Assembly (NCBI GenBank): GCA_030762935.1 | Contig: CM060900.1 | Location: 395,898,632 to 395,962,631, forward strand | DNA: 64,000 bases | Reading direction: 5' to 3' | DNA from: Hymenopus coronatus | Taxonomy: Eukaryota; Arthropoda; Insecta; Mantodea; Hymenopodidae | Shown: positions 37,170-48,123 of the stretch, in pieces | Position numbering within the stretch: the stretch's first letter is position 1 | How the letters are laid out: each line of letters starts with the position of its first letter | Made by a program: the position numbers and the translations under genes | Notes under the pieces: model-generated | The model's input: only the letters and a program-made list of their open reading frames with translations | Told to the model about the DNA's origin: nothing | Databases searched by the model: none

Positions 37170-38276
37170 ACTTTCTCTAGCTGTTCCACAAACAAAATAT
37201 TATTCTTTTGTGTACGTTACGCTAATGAGATAAACATTAGAAGAAATGGTCGTATTACTTGTTTCCTTGTAAGTGGATGGGAAATATGAGAATACAGTAG
37301 ACTAATGCGATAGTCAAATCTTTTAAAAGCTATCGCTATGTAAAACAATTGAAATTTGATGTTCTTTACATTCCCGGGAGTAAAGCAAAATAAATGAAAC
37401 GAAAGTTGACTTCCCGCTTGAGAAAAGTTACGTACTACCTGTCTGATGAATGAGTGCAGTTGTTAGGGAAGGCCGCTGATGGAGCATGGTACGGTTGAGA
37501 GCGGTCAGAGAAGGCTGGAATATAGTGCAGTAAACAAGTATAAACTAAACGATCCACAACAGGTTAAACTTGCTTGTTTCTGAATATTAATTTTCTACTT
37601 TGTGAGCGTATGACTACGCGCAGTGTTTGCATTTTGACCCCATCCACTGTAAAAGACTCTCTACTGCATTCCAGCATTGCCGAACTGTACAGGACATGCA
37701 CAGGGAGTGATGACGTCCTGTTTGTGTTTACGCAAACTACCACTCGAGGCCTTCTTCATTCATTCTTCAGACAGGCAATAGTTTAAAATTGAAAGCAATA
37801 ACAAGGAATATCTTGGAAAAGGTTAACTCTGAAAAAAAAAAATGAATATGACAAATTGTGTGTATTAATGAGATCTATTTTTTTTTTTTTTTTTTGTGTA
37901 GTAAGTTTTTGAATATCTATAAGAGGTATACAAAACATATCCATACGAGTTATATGACATTCTAATCAAAATCATTAAGAGCCAATTTTGAGAAAATCAA
38001 AATGTCTGAAAAATGTTCAATGTAAAGAGTAATTGAAGATGGGTATTTTTTTTGGCAAACTTTGTGTCGGATTCTTGGAACATATTGAACTTAAATACCA
38101 AGTCACATTTAACCAACTTTTCGTTTTTGAGCTATGTTGCCCCTCTCACATACACCTTGAAATTTGTCTAAAATGTTTTCCTGTTTTGGACTCAGGGTCT
38201 CTGTGTCGAATTTTTGGGTGGAATGCAATACATTCTCTATCTACTATGTAAATTGTACATTTGTGCTAGAGAAAAT
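37170..38276 (+). mobile_element. R1 repeat family, copy 8 (carries an insertion)
   Basis: Both ends are present: ACTTTCTCTA at 37170-37179 (preceded by TGTGTTCCAATAACATG) and TAGAGAAAAT at 38267-38276. About 340 bp at 37438-37775 is foreign to the family and has its own inverted ends. Without it the copy is about 770 bp, comparable to the others. Confidence 0.9.
37438..37775. mobile_element. Foldback element nested in R1 copy 8
   Basis: The ends are inverted: CCTGTCTGATGAATGA at the left and, reverse-complemented, CCTGTCTGAAGAATGA at the right (15 of 16). A second inverted pair lies inside: GTACGGTTGAGAG...GGCTGGAATATAGTGCAG on the left against the complement of CTGCATTCCAGCATTGCC...GTAC on the right. 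There is no clear target duplication and no transposase. It lies between GAGAAAAGTTA and GTTTAAAATTGAAA, which are joined in uninterrupted R1 copies. Confidence 0.7.
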
Positions 38277-39546
38277 AAAAATCACTATACTCATACAAAA
38301 GTTTCTGCAGATTTGTTTTGCTGCTGACTGTACATGCTTCTACGGCCCTTTAGGTACCGCAGTGTAGAGGTCTAGTTTTGTCCCATGATTGTATTCTTTT
38401 ACTTCATGTTTATTTATTTACTACATTTGCAATATGGCCCATATTTCCTGCCAGTGGAGGGGTAGACCTCACTTTTTCATGCATTACATTAATTAGTCCA
38501 ACTAGTCACAAAATCGTAGGTGTAGACGATCGATTTATAATTATATTTTGTGACATTTTCCAATTATGATGAATTATAAATGGGTGTGATACGCAGTAAT
38601 CCCATATTAGATACCATTAATGTAAATAGTCGATACACTCATTATAAAGTTTAAATGAAGCACGTAAAATAAAAGTTTCATTGGAATGGCTCCTAATTAA
38701 CAGCTTTAGTAATCAACGGTATTGTGTCAGATACAGGAATTTCAGTGATGTTTGCTAGTACTATGTAAACTTAGCACGTAACCAGGTGAACAAATAACAG
38801 TGTTCTAGCCGCAACTATTTAAATAAGTGTCATTATTTACTCTAGGCTGAGCATTACATCGATTGGGTGTCGGGGACAAGCAGTTTTTGTTTCATGGATT
38901 GCACACACGTTTTGAGCAGGGACAACAACTCCCAAGCAAGCCGTGTCTGTGCTGTGCGCACGACGCTGTAGATCACTGGTCTGCTCCGGCGAGGTATACG
39001 CCTCTGAGCCAATCACTAGTTGCGCAGTGGCGCCGGTAATCTGTACTTGTGTTACCGTTAAAACATTAAGTATGGGATAGTAGAGAAACAATCTGTGTTC
39101 CACTTGGTTTAATATTTCTCTTAAGTTTGTTACTAAATTACAGACAAAACAACCCAATGCAAATTAATTATAGTCTTTAGTCCTATGCAACCAAATGATG
39201 GCATACACATGCAATATATTTTTTTATAATAACGAAAGCGTACATTTTAGTAGAAATGAACACAGTTTTGATCCTGAAAAGATCACACAAATATAATATA
39301 ACAAAATAAAATATACCATATGGTGATAATATTACACACAGGGCTTTAAGTTAAGCAAATATAAACTATATAATAAATGTATTTGCAAGTGATAAATGAT
39401 AATTAGCATGCAGTATTTTAAAATAATGGTGAAGTTTAAATCGTTTCCGCACATGCAACGTTTTGTAACAAATTAAACAAATGGCATTCTTCATTCCTTT
39501 CAGGATGGAAATGAGTGCCCTTCCATTACAAAACGGCACTGATGGC
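38277..39546. other. Unassigned DNA
   Basis: A GC-richer portion at 38850-39060 carries a 106-codon minus-strand frame that I cannot identify. The rest is AT-rich. Confidence 0.5.
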
Positions 39547-39705
39547 TGACCGGGCCGAGCACTAGACCACTCGCCTCTCACCTAGACGGCTTGGGTTCGA
39601 TCCCAAGCAACTGCATGTGAGATTTGTGATGGACATAGCGGCGCAGGGGCAGGTTTTCTTCGGATTCACCGGTTTCCCACGCCATCACATTCCGTTCCAT
39701 GTATC
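39547..39705 (+). mobile_element. SINE S2, third full head
   Basis: A-box region GGGCCGAGCACTAG (altered), CCACTCGCCTCTCACCTAGA, B box GGTTCGATCCC, then TTTGTGATGGACATAGCGGC, GGTTTTCTTCGG and CCATCACATTCCG. The tail diverges into a segment with tandem GGAGCCA units and the palindrome CGAGTGTACTCG (about 39749). Confidence 0.82.
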
Positions 39706-39916
39706 ACTGTCACAAGGAGCCAGGAGCCAGGAGCAGGAACTAGTCGCCCGAGTGTACTCGGGCGGGGGCAAATCACCACGGTACCTATCCGCTTTTCTTG
39801 CGGATTTACCCGTGTGATATAAAAGATGTAGTCTTATGCAAGCGTTTTTGTCTGTGTCAAAGTAATTGGGCAGGGTGTTCCCTCTGTGCAGCCGGCGCGG
39901 GCTGGGTTACCTATCT

Positions 39917-39966
39917 GAGTGGCCACCCACCCAGAGAGGGACCAGGCCCGATGCTGCCTACCTTGG
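39917..39966 (-). ncRNA. 5S-rRNA-like module 2 in LINE 3' region
   Basis: Minus strand: CAAGGTAGGCAGCATCGGGC, CTGGTCC, then CTGGGTGGGTGGCCACTC. It follows the same layout as module 1, more diverged in the C box. Same orientation, about 150 bp further 3' in the LINE. Confidence 0.62.
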
Positions 39967-40065
39967 CCAGCCGCTTGCGGGCTGTCAAGGAAAGCAGTGC
40001 CGGCTAGCGGGGAGACCTGAAGGGATATAGGTACGTGGTGGGGGAAGCCAGTGTTGCAGATCTGG

Positions 40066-40130
40066 TCGGAGTACAACTGGATGGTCACCCGTCCGAGTCG
40101 TGACCATGCCCGATGCTGCTTAACTTGGCG
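40066..40130 (-). ncRNA. 5S-rRNA-like module 1 in LINE 3' region
   Basis: On the minus strand it reads AAGTTAAGCAGCATCGGGC, TGGTCA, then GACGGGTGACCATCC. This is the order of the 5S rRNA internal control region (A box, intermediate element, C box with GATGGGTGACC). Only about 65 nt of the 120-nt gene is present and flanking 5S stems are not evident, so it is not a functional 5S gene. It lies in the sense direction, between the LINE stop codon and its 3' end. Confidence 0.72.
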
Positions 40131-40163
40131 GGTAGAACAATAAAGGGAGAGGCGGCCGGAAAA

Positions 40164-41308
40164 CTACCATCCCAAGGCGTCCTTGGGAAGGCGGTAGCTT
40201 ACGCGTCTCCTTGGTAGCGTGTGGTCGTAAAGACCGAGAGTGTTCACCTGGGGATTTGGGTGGGGAGCAAGTTTAGTGTATATTGTGCGAGCTCTTTCTC
40301 GCACAACGTCCACTATGTAAGGGATTCCGGAGTGGGAATGGAGAATGTGGGACGGGAATCTGCGGTCTGTGCCGTATATCATCCTCAATGCCCTGTTCTG
40401 CACGGCCTGCAGCCTGCGGATGGTGGAACGAGCCACCGAACCCCAGACCTCACAGCCGTACAGCATCAGGGGCGGGATGACTACGCGGTACAGCCGTAGT
40501 TTTAGGTGTGTAGGCATGGTGGAGCGGAAGATGGGAAACAACTGCCGCAGGGCAGCGTGTCCCAAGCCGACCTTCTCCCTGACATGTGGAGTGAAAGTAA
40601 GGCCGCGGTCGAGGAGGACTCCGAGGTATTTGGCGGAGCGGACCCAGGGGATCCGCCGCCGCCGCAACCTCAGCGACCTCTCCGGTCGCCAGCCACGGAC
40701 TTTAGCCAGCAGTAGAGCTGAGCTCTTCTGCGGGCTGATGGCCATCCGCCACTGTTCACTCCATCTGCCTATGGCCTGGAGCTGTCTCTGTAGCGGGGGG
40801 AAGCAATATCGGGCGTTCTTGTTACGCGCCATTATGAGGACATCGTCGGCATACTGGCACGTAACTGTACTGGGTTCTGTGGGGAAGTCGGACATGTAGG
40901 CAGCAAAGAGTAACGGCGACAGCACGCTGCCTTCCGGCACTCCCGCCGCTATGGGTCTGACTGTGGAATGCCTCCCCTCCACCCTCACCCTGAAAGTGCG
41001 GTCCCGAAGGAAGCTACTAAGACGGTGAAGGTAGGGGGGAGGAATTTCTGCGTTCTTGAGCTTGTACAAGAGTCCCTGATGCCACGTGGTGGCGAAGGCC
41101 TTTTCCACGTCCAAGAGCACCGCGACTGTTTTGAAGTTGTCCTGAAAGCCCAGGGCAGCCTTCTCAGCCAGTCGCAGCAACTGCAGGGTTGTGGAATGTC
41201 CAGTACGGAAACCAAACTGATGATCCGGGAGTAGGAGTCTCTCTTCGAAGAGAGGGGTGAGGCGAGGTAGGAGTAACCGCTCGAATACTTTCGAGACAGC
41301 AGTAAAAG
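40164..41308 (-). pseudogene. LINE reverse transcriptase, N-terminally truncated
   Basis: RNA-dependent DNA polymerase of a Jockey-group LINE, the enzyme that copies LINE RNA into a nicked target. Reading from 41308, SKVFERLL and QFGFRTGHSTT (conserved early palm motifs) precede LDVEKAF (first catalytic Asp region, usually D-KAFD, here AFAT), GVPEGSVLSPLL (template-grip motif), YADDVLIM (catalytic YADD) and KYLGV (thumb). The C-terminus carries the YGCEVW and RLQAVQNRALR motifs common in Jockey/R1-like proteins and ends with the stop at 40164-40166. No initiator is expected because the 5' part is missing; the first in-frame stop upstream is just beyond the truncation. The frame is uninterrupted, but without endonuclease it is inactive. 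The many plus-strand frames here are antisense shadows. Confidence 0.9.
40171..40187. other. Hairpin overlapping the LINE stop codon region
   Basis: CCCAAGG-CGT-CCTTGGG is a perfect 7-bp stem with a 3-nt loop. It falls on the last codons of the LINE protein. Outer bases (CTACC on one side, GGTAG on the other, the latter including the stop) can extend the pairing. Confidence 0.7.
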
Positions 41309-41330
41309 CGGCCGTTAAATGCTACAAGCG

Positions 41331-41987
41331 CGCAATGGTCAGCACAACGCAGGATTCAAGCACAAGCAGGTTGGGTGTGGCTGCTCTGTCTCTCAGTGTA
41401 TAGTGAGTGTGGAGAATTTAACAATATATTGCTGCTTTATTTGGGCGTGAACTTCGTTTGTATTGCAGAATTACAATACTTGTAAAAGGCAGTATGTTAT
41501 TGTGGCTAGTACATCACAGATACTGAGTACCAATAATAAGCAGTTAGAAAATATCAGCTTATATTAGTGCTACCATTTTGTGACGGTATTATTTTTCTTT
41601 CTCCCTGGTTGGACCTTACGGGCATTAAAAGTTGCTTGGACGGTAGTCAAACCCAAGAGCAAAACAGAGGGATAGATTAAGTCTCATGTCGTCCTGCTGT
41701 ACAGTTTTATTAAGACAATTTAAATATACTGGAATAAGTGTTTTTTTTTTTCACACAAGCCGTGTGTAGGACAGGAGTTGGATAGGTAGAGTCAGACAAT
41801 GTGTGAAAAAGCAACTATTCCAATACCAATTTACCATAATAGTTGGCTATACTGTGAGTCCTGGGTCTAAAGTGCTTACAACATTGTAAGTCGCCATTGG
41901 GGTTGTCATCCCAAAATCATTTGAGATCACCTTATGGTTTACCGGGAAACATGTGAGTCACTTGAAAAATGCAGTGCCATGCCGGCA
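41331..41987. other. Unassigned DNA
   Basis: No recognised feature; a T10 run lies near 41742. Confidence 0.5.
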
Positions 41988-42110
41988 TGCAGCCATGATA
42001 GCTCAGTGGAGGAGCAACCGGTTAGAGATCGGGAGATCCGAGATTCAAATCCCGGCTATGACATTGAATTTTTCGGTCGGACTCTACCTATCCAATCTTA
42101 ATATATTTTT
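41988..42110 (+). mobile_element. tRNA-derived SINE, family S3
   Basis: A box TAGCTCAGTGG and B box GATTCAAATCCC both fit consensus at tRNA spacing, followed by GGCTATGACATTGAATTTTT and CGGTCGGACTCTACC. The anticodon region (CGGTTAGAGATCGGGAGATC) does not fold into a clean stem and the sequence continues past the tRNA end, so this is a SINE and not a tRNA gene. Confidence 0.72.
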
Positions 42111-43047
42111 AGACTTCTGTATTTACAGTGTGTAAATAATTAAACTTAATGACATTTTTTCGGCAAAAGTGATTGTAACTTCTGAGCTTGAAAATCATTT
42201 CCACAACGTATCAAATCAAATAAACATATTATATGAAGGCCTATCAGCTATTTTTATTCTGAAAAGTTTATTATTATTCAATATAATCATTGCATTTTGC
42301 GTAGAGAAATATCATTTTTGCATCTGAGAGATGCAAAACCGATATGAGAGCACATACATATGGCTTAGCTTCCAGCTATGGTCTTAAATTTTCACAGATA
42401 ATACAGAAAAGAAGACTTTATGAAAAATGTCATATAAGATCAATTTTTGACAAACTTATTCCACCGCAGAAAAAACTCTCCACGTGTCTAGCATTACAGA
42501 ATTAATACTTCACTCTATAGCTTTGTTTTATGTTTTTTATAAACAGTCATCTAGTTCTGATGAAAATTGTATAATCATTCTTCAATGTCTTACAGACACA
42601 CCTCGGACAGTAAATGACCAAAGCTTTGCTTTGAGGATAACAGTTTTCACACCTCACTGGCCCAGTTTCGAAATACAGAGCACCCACATTGGAAGAATCC
42701 TTACACTATGTCTTGTTTTCCATTTCAAAAAGGTTCAGTAATATATTGGCTTTGTATTACCAATATGGTTATACTAGATAGCAAATTTCGTTTATTCTAT
42801 ATGATTTTGATTCAATTGTTTTCAATTTCAAGAGAAAAATAAGGAAATGCAGGATTAAAAATTAAACTAGACCTCAGAACAAAAGTGTCGATTAATTATG
42901 GTGCGGAACCCAAGAGTGAAATCCGTAAATTTTAACTCTAGGCTGTGATGAGTAATAACGTGTGTGTAAAGCACAGCCATTCATTGATGAAGCAGTGAGC
43001 GAGAAAAAAAAGTGCTTCGTTGATGGTGCTACCACCAAGGAAATTCA
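42111..43047. other. Unassigned AT-rich DNA
   Basis: No recognised feature. Confidence 0.5.
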
Positions 43048-43262
43048 CTCTCTAACTGCTATGGTTCTGAGGGTCTCATTCAATATTGGGCGTACAAGAC
43101 TGTTTAATCTTGCTACGGGGCCTCTTTATTAGGCTTGTGGTTTTTTTTTATGAAAATCTACAACACGGAACCACCAGTTTTACTACCCTTTATGGCCTTT
43201 ACTCCGGAAAAAAGTTTACCTCCGTCCGTCGGCTTGTTACCGACTCTGGACTAACTCAGAAA
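43048..43262 (-). mobile_element. SINE S1, old minus-strand copy
   Basis: Eroded tail-to-body blocks: CTCTAACTGCTATGGTTCTG, ATTGGGCGTACAAGACTG, GGGGCCTCTTTATTAGGCTTG, CTACAACACGGAACCA and TTTACTCCGGAAAAAAG. The head boxes are almost unrecognisable. Confidence 0.7.
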
Positions 43263-46200
43263 TCAGGGGATTTTGTTTGTTTCAAGGGCCATTAAATAGA
43301 AAGAAGTAGTAAAAATACTTATGAGCGCTTTATGCTTAATTTTCGACGAAAGTTTAAAAAAGTTTAAAAGTCCACAACTCTAGGAACTCAGAATGGAGTC
43401 GTTGTTTTGATTTTTTACCATTAAATACCCAAAACAGAAGCTAAAATTTACAATTGAGTGTGTGCATATATATTCTAAACTGTATATATACACTAAATTG
43501 ATGATTATATTTATATATGTGTGAAAAAAGGTTCAGGTTTTATAGTTTTATAATTTAGATCCTAATAGAAAAGATGTTATTCTTGTTTAAAATTCCTTGC
43601 TTGAAACCTTTGAAAGATACATAACATGTTATAATTGCTTTGTAACAAATATTTAAGGAATAAGGTGCAACATTTAGAAATTTAGCATTTTACAAATATG
43701 TATCATCATTCAATATGAAAGTTGGTTTACATTGTTTCAATTATTTGCACTTTTGAGCTAGATAATTTTTTTAAAATTCAGTGATAAAAATCTCTGCAAA
43801 ACTGATTGCAATCTATAGATATTTTAGCTTCAGTGCCAAATTCAGATTTCTAGTTACTTGGTTTCCAGGCAAGTCATATCATTATGAACCATACCCAAAC
43901 AATTAGCTATAAATAGAAAACAGCCTCTTTCCGCGCAGTCTTCTCCTAAATCTGAAGCCTGCACTACATCTACGGGAAAACGCTGTCGTCTATAGTTCTT
44001 TCCAAAACATGGTGGCCTTCAAACGGGACCGCTCCCGCCTGCCACTGGGCAAGAGACATTAACAATCAAAAGACGAACCTGTACTAGGGGTGAGAGGCAA
44101 CGTGGTAAAATCTGTTTCCTGGAGACTCGAAGACTGCTTGCAAGTCGAGATTCGCGTCTCAGTTAAGGGACCAGCATGTAGAAGATTTAGCAACATGTAC
44201 CCTCCTTCATTTAATTTGTATTGCCCCCTACAGCTTTAATGGTCACATCATGGGTACCCTCCTTGGTTGCAGTCTAATCTCACGTGGATCTCGGGATGAC
44301 AGCTTATAGGTAATCATCTGATCTGTCTTATTCTAGTATCCGTTCTTGCTTTTTCGAACTGTTATCCGAGTTGGTTTCCAACCGCAAACTATTTAACCAA
44401 ACTTTGAAGCCAGAGGGTTATCGTGTTCTGAAAAACCAATAGAAGTATATAAATATTTAAAAACCATATACTGCAGAATAAAGGTGGTAGGAGGCTACAA
44501 TAATAATAATAACAATAATAATAATAATAATAATGATGATGATAATAATAACAATAATAATAACAGAAAAATGACAATAAAAGTAGCAATAACAATAATA
44601 ATGAAACAGGGGAGTTAAAAAGTTTTTTACCACAGATAACAAATACCGGTCTCATGGATACAAGGAATATAAAGACATCAATGAGAAGTATTTATTGAAC
44701 ATACTGACAGACACAAATGAAGAATGAAAATGAAATACGTATAATCTTGGGTTACCGAAAATGTAATGTATTGTAAACCGGAAAAACTTTAAATATTGCC
44801 CGAATTTTAGAAAGAATGAAAACCTGCAGAATTAAAAATTGTGGTATGAATTTTGAATTATAACAAACTTAATGTCAAATAAAGAAATATTTTATAAAAA
44901 AATTAACCATGACAACAGTAAAATAGTAGTCCTTTAAATATCGTGCTTAGAACAATCAGAAAGGTATTCAATTTTCTAAACACATTTGAGTTATTTTATT
45001 TTTTTCTCTTTTCTAAACGATTCTTGGGCAATCATATAAAACCCACCAACCAAAATATGAGTGATGTCTTAAACATGTCTAAAATGCCTTATAATACTGT
45101 AGAAGTGCACTAGCATTACGGCTGTAGTATTTAAAGTGTGGATAAGGAAAATTGCATTTATTCAAGTTGCTAGGTAAGAACTTCACAGAATACTGAATGT
45201 CGAAGACTAGTGACTATAGAAGCGAGATATTAGCAGATTAACAGCCACACTCATTACCTTGTGTATTTGGTATTGGAAGCATTAATTACTCAGACACATG
45301 CAGCGAAGTATGAAATTGGGACGTAATCTGTTTACCATAATCAACCAAGCGGGGACTAGCGGAAGCGACACTGTCCTCAACTTTTCTGTAATCCGAATGT
45401 CCTCTGTGGCAGTTAATTTTTAAAACGTCGGCTCACTGACGTAACATCTATGCTTATAACGTCACACAGGTTTTATGTCTACAATCATGCCCCAAGCATC
45501 TCATTTTTCTTCAACTATACTTGCTTCTTTAGAGCATATAAAGATCTATTGAATCGGTGTATTCAGAAACACCGTAAGTCAAGTTCTTTGCAAACAATGG
45601 GTTTAACACGAAACTTTGTTGTCCTTAGATAGCTCTATACTGTGTGCAAGTATCCCATAAGACAGAGCGTAATCATACCGGTAAAAGAGATTTTTTCAAA
45701 TTAGCTTACTTTTTTTTTTTTTCCAAAAAGCAAAAGCGCATAAGTCAGTGACTTGTGGGATTCATACACGAAATAATTTCATTTACATTATTCTTGATTC
45801 AGATAAAGATACTGGAATTTTTTCAACGCTCGACTAAATTTTATAAACGTGCATGCTCGTTGATTCAAAGTATGGGTAAAGCCATGCCAAAGGAATATAA
45901 AATGTCTTTCAAATTTCAACATTAGGCATTTATGTCTTTTGCATTAAAACCAGAGTTGGTTTGTGCTAGGGAATTTATTGATAGTATTGCTACACATCAT
46001 TTTGCTTTAAGAACTGGAAGTTATAGTCTACAGTACAGGCAAACCTATTAGTATGTACACCAAACCAAAAAAAAAAAAAAATTAAATGTCATTTAGAAGC
46101 CCAAGCTCTACCTGCGGTAGTACAAAAACTTATTGCATTACATAACGAGTTTTTGGTGGGCAAATAATAGAAAAAGATGATATGCATATGAACAAATAAC

Positions 46201-47551
46201 TTTTTTCGTCTGCAAAATGCATGTGTACATGAAGGAAAAAACGTATTTCATCCAAAAGTATTAAATTCAGCAACGGTATGATATATTAGTATTACTAAAA
46301 TTAGTTAATACATTAAAATAAAAACAGATTGCGAAGTGATTTAGTCATCTTTTCCTTGCAGGACTCTCCTATTTAAATTGTCTGTTACAAACACTCCATA
46401 TCTCGTTTTCAAAGCACCTCTTATTTAGACTCCACCAATGCAGTTAAAGCTTACTATGTACCAGGGTGTATTAAAGGATTCCTAAGTACGCAATAAAAGA
46501 AAAATTTGTTTTGTATGAGTTTAATTAGCCTTAACCATTTAGCTTAATTGCACTTTCTTCGTCAGGTAACACTTCTATTGTCTTCTATTACACAACTTAA
46601 GACTGGAATAAAGCGAGAAGTTAAGAAAAATAATTAATTTGACTAGCTGCATGTCCTTTGTAAATAAAGGTAAATAAAACTGACACAGTTCCCGTAACGG
46701 AAAATATTGCTAGCTTGCTGTGTTTGGAATGCATCAATAAAATACAGAGGAAGGAAAATCGAATCAGATGCTGTATTATTTTGAGCCCAGCAGTTAAATG
46801 AAGCAGTGTTTTTATTGGCATATCATGGGTGTTGATGAACTGCTTAATAATGAACTAACAAACGGCTATGCAGTGTTTATGACTCGTGAGATTCGAGACT
46901 AACCTCGCAGCTTCTTTCACTTCAAGCAACAGGTTCATTAAGGGCGACTGCTATGTCCACAGTATTGTTAATCGATGCTTCTTACCCACACCAAAGCTCC
47001 TCTAATCAACACGTGTAATTTCCAGGCTGGAACTGAACATCAGTATGTTACAATAATTTGCTTCTGGTAAAGTTTTCTTCGAGAATTGTTGTTGTATATT
47101 TTCACTGTGCTCCAGTACTTATTCACATTATACTTACACAGATAAATAAATAACATATTTTACTCGTAGCAGATACATATTTTCTGATGGCCGTTGCTCG
47201 TAATTCTTTATCAACGCTTGATTTTCCAAAGAACTCAGTTTCTTTGACATTTGTTTTGAGTACATTTTAATTACCACACTTTTGTGCATTGACCAGTTGC
47301 TTCCTTTCTTTAAGAATATTCTTTGTTAGGACTTCTCTTTCACTTTTCACTGCATTACACTGCAACGCTAATAGGTACACTTTTTATTTTTTGGTCTTTA
47401 GCCACATTCCACTAACACTATGGACTAGATACGATTTTAAGAAAGTGCTAGTACGAATGGTTACTATTGTTATTATTTGGCCTGATGTTTTCGTAATTAG
47501 TCTGCTTTGTAATGCTCAGAAAAGGTTATTTGCTTATTTCTAACAACACCA
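43263..47551. other. Unassigned DNA, about 4.3 kb
   Basis: Mostly AT-rich. (AAT)n with interruptions at 44501-44560 explains the Tyr/Ile-rich frames. A GC-richer patch at 44000-44330 may include an old SINE but has no clear boxes. No gene recognised. Confidence 0.5.
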
Positions 47552-47868
47552 CAACCACCACCGCCGCCGCCGCCACCGCCAGTGGACCTCCGTGGTGTAA
47601 TGGTTACCATGCTGACTTCATATACCCAAGGTCGCGGGTTCAAACCCGGCGGAGGACGATGGGCTTTTTCGGGCGTAAAAATCCTTAGCATAGCTTCCTT
47701 CGGAAGGGAAGTAAAGCCGTTGGTTTCGTGTCGTAGATTCACGGCACATAAAAGAACCTCAAGCCTGATTGAGAGGCCTCTGAGCAAAATTAATAATTTC
47801 ACGCCCAATTTAGAATGGGACGCTGAGAACCACAGCAGTTAAAGAGCGTCCATAAATAACAGGACACC
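47552..47868 (+). mobile_element. SINE S1, reference full-length copy
   Basis: Best preserved S1. Head (about 47584-47655): A box TGGTGTAATGG, B box GGTTCAAACCC, and CCTCCG/CGGAGG that can pair as a tRNA acceptor stem; the anticodon arm does not fold. Body: TTCGGGCGTAAAAATCCTTA, CTTCCTTCGGAAGGGAAGTA, GTAGATTCACGGCACATAAA, CCTCAAGCCTGA, AATGGGACGCTGAGAACCAC and AGCAGTTAAAGAGCGTCCAT ending AAATAA. Length about 285 bp. It is preceded by a CCACCGCCGCC triplet stretch (47552-47580). Confidence 0.92.
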
Positions 47869-48123
47869 ACCACACATATATATTATGGCATTTTAATCAA
47901 CATCGTTAAAAACATTTTTGAGAAAAACAATTTTTTCAAAACAAAATTCCATGTAAAAGGTACTTGGGATAGAGGGATTTTCTCCCTGTCGCATCCTTGG
48001 AGGATATTAAGCTTAAGTACTGAATTTTGTATTTAACGGGCTATACTGTTTTGAGTTACATTATCCACAGGTACACACAGACGAAGGTGTTTTATTTTTA
48101 GATTCACGAACCTCAAAACATAT

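Larger units (their letters stand above)
39845..41318 (-). mobile_element. 5'-truncated Jockey-like LINE with 5S-like 3' region
   Basis: Minus-strand non-LTR retrotransposon. Its coding part opens inside the reverse transcriptase, so the endonuclease and ORF1 are absent: typical 5' truncation. The 3' untranslated part (40163 down to 39845) holds two 5S-rRNA-like modules and ends in a short A5 (T5 on plus at 39845-39849). ATGCAAGCG at 39836-39844 and ATGCTACAAGCG at 41319-41330 are a plausible target-site duplication differing by a 3-bp indel. The element is GC-rich against AT-rich flanks, suggesting a fairly recent arrival. The truncated frame is open for about 380 codons. Confidence 0.88.

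Noticed and set aside
38837..39157. 106-codon minus-strand frame in a GC-richer patch
   Set aside because: No domain or motif recognised and no supporting gene structure.
39917..40130. Functional 5S rRNA genes
   Set aside because: Only the internal control region is recognisable; terminal stem and full 120-nt length are absent.
40221..41234. Plus-strand frames of up to 184 codons opposite the LINE
   Set aside because: Antisense shadows of the minus-strand reverse transcriptase, whose motifs are unambiguous.
47584..47655. A true tRNA gene
   Set aside because: Boxes and acceptor pairing are present, but the anticodon arm does not fold and the sequence continues into a repeated SINE body.
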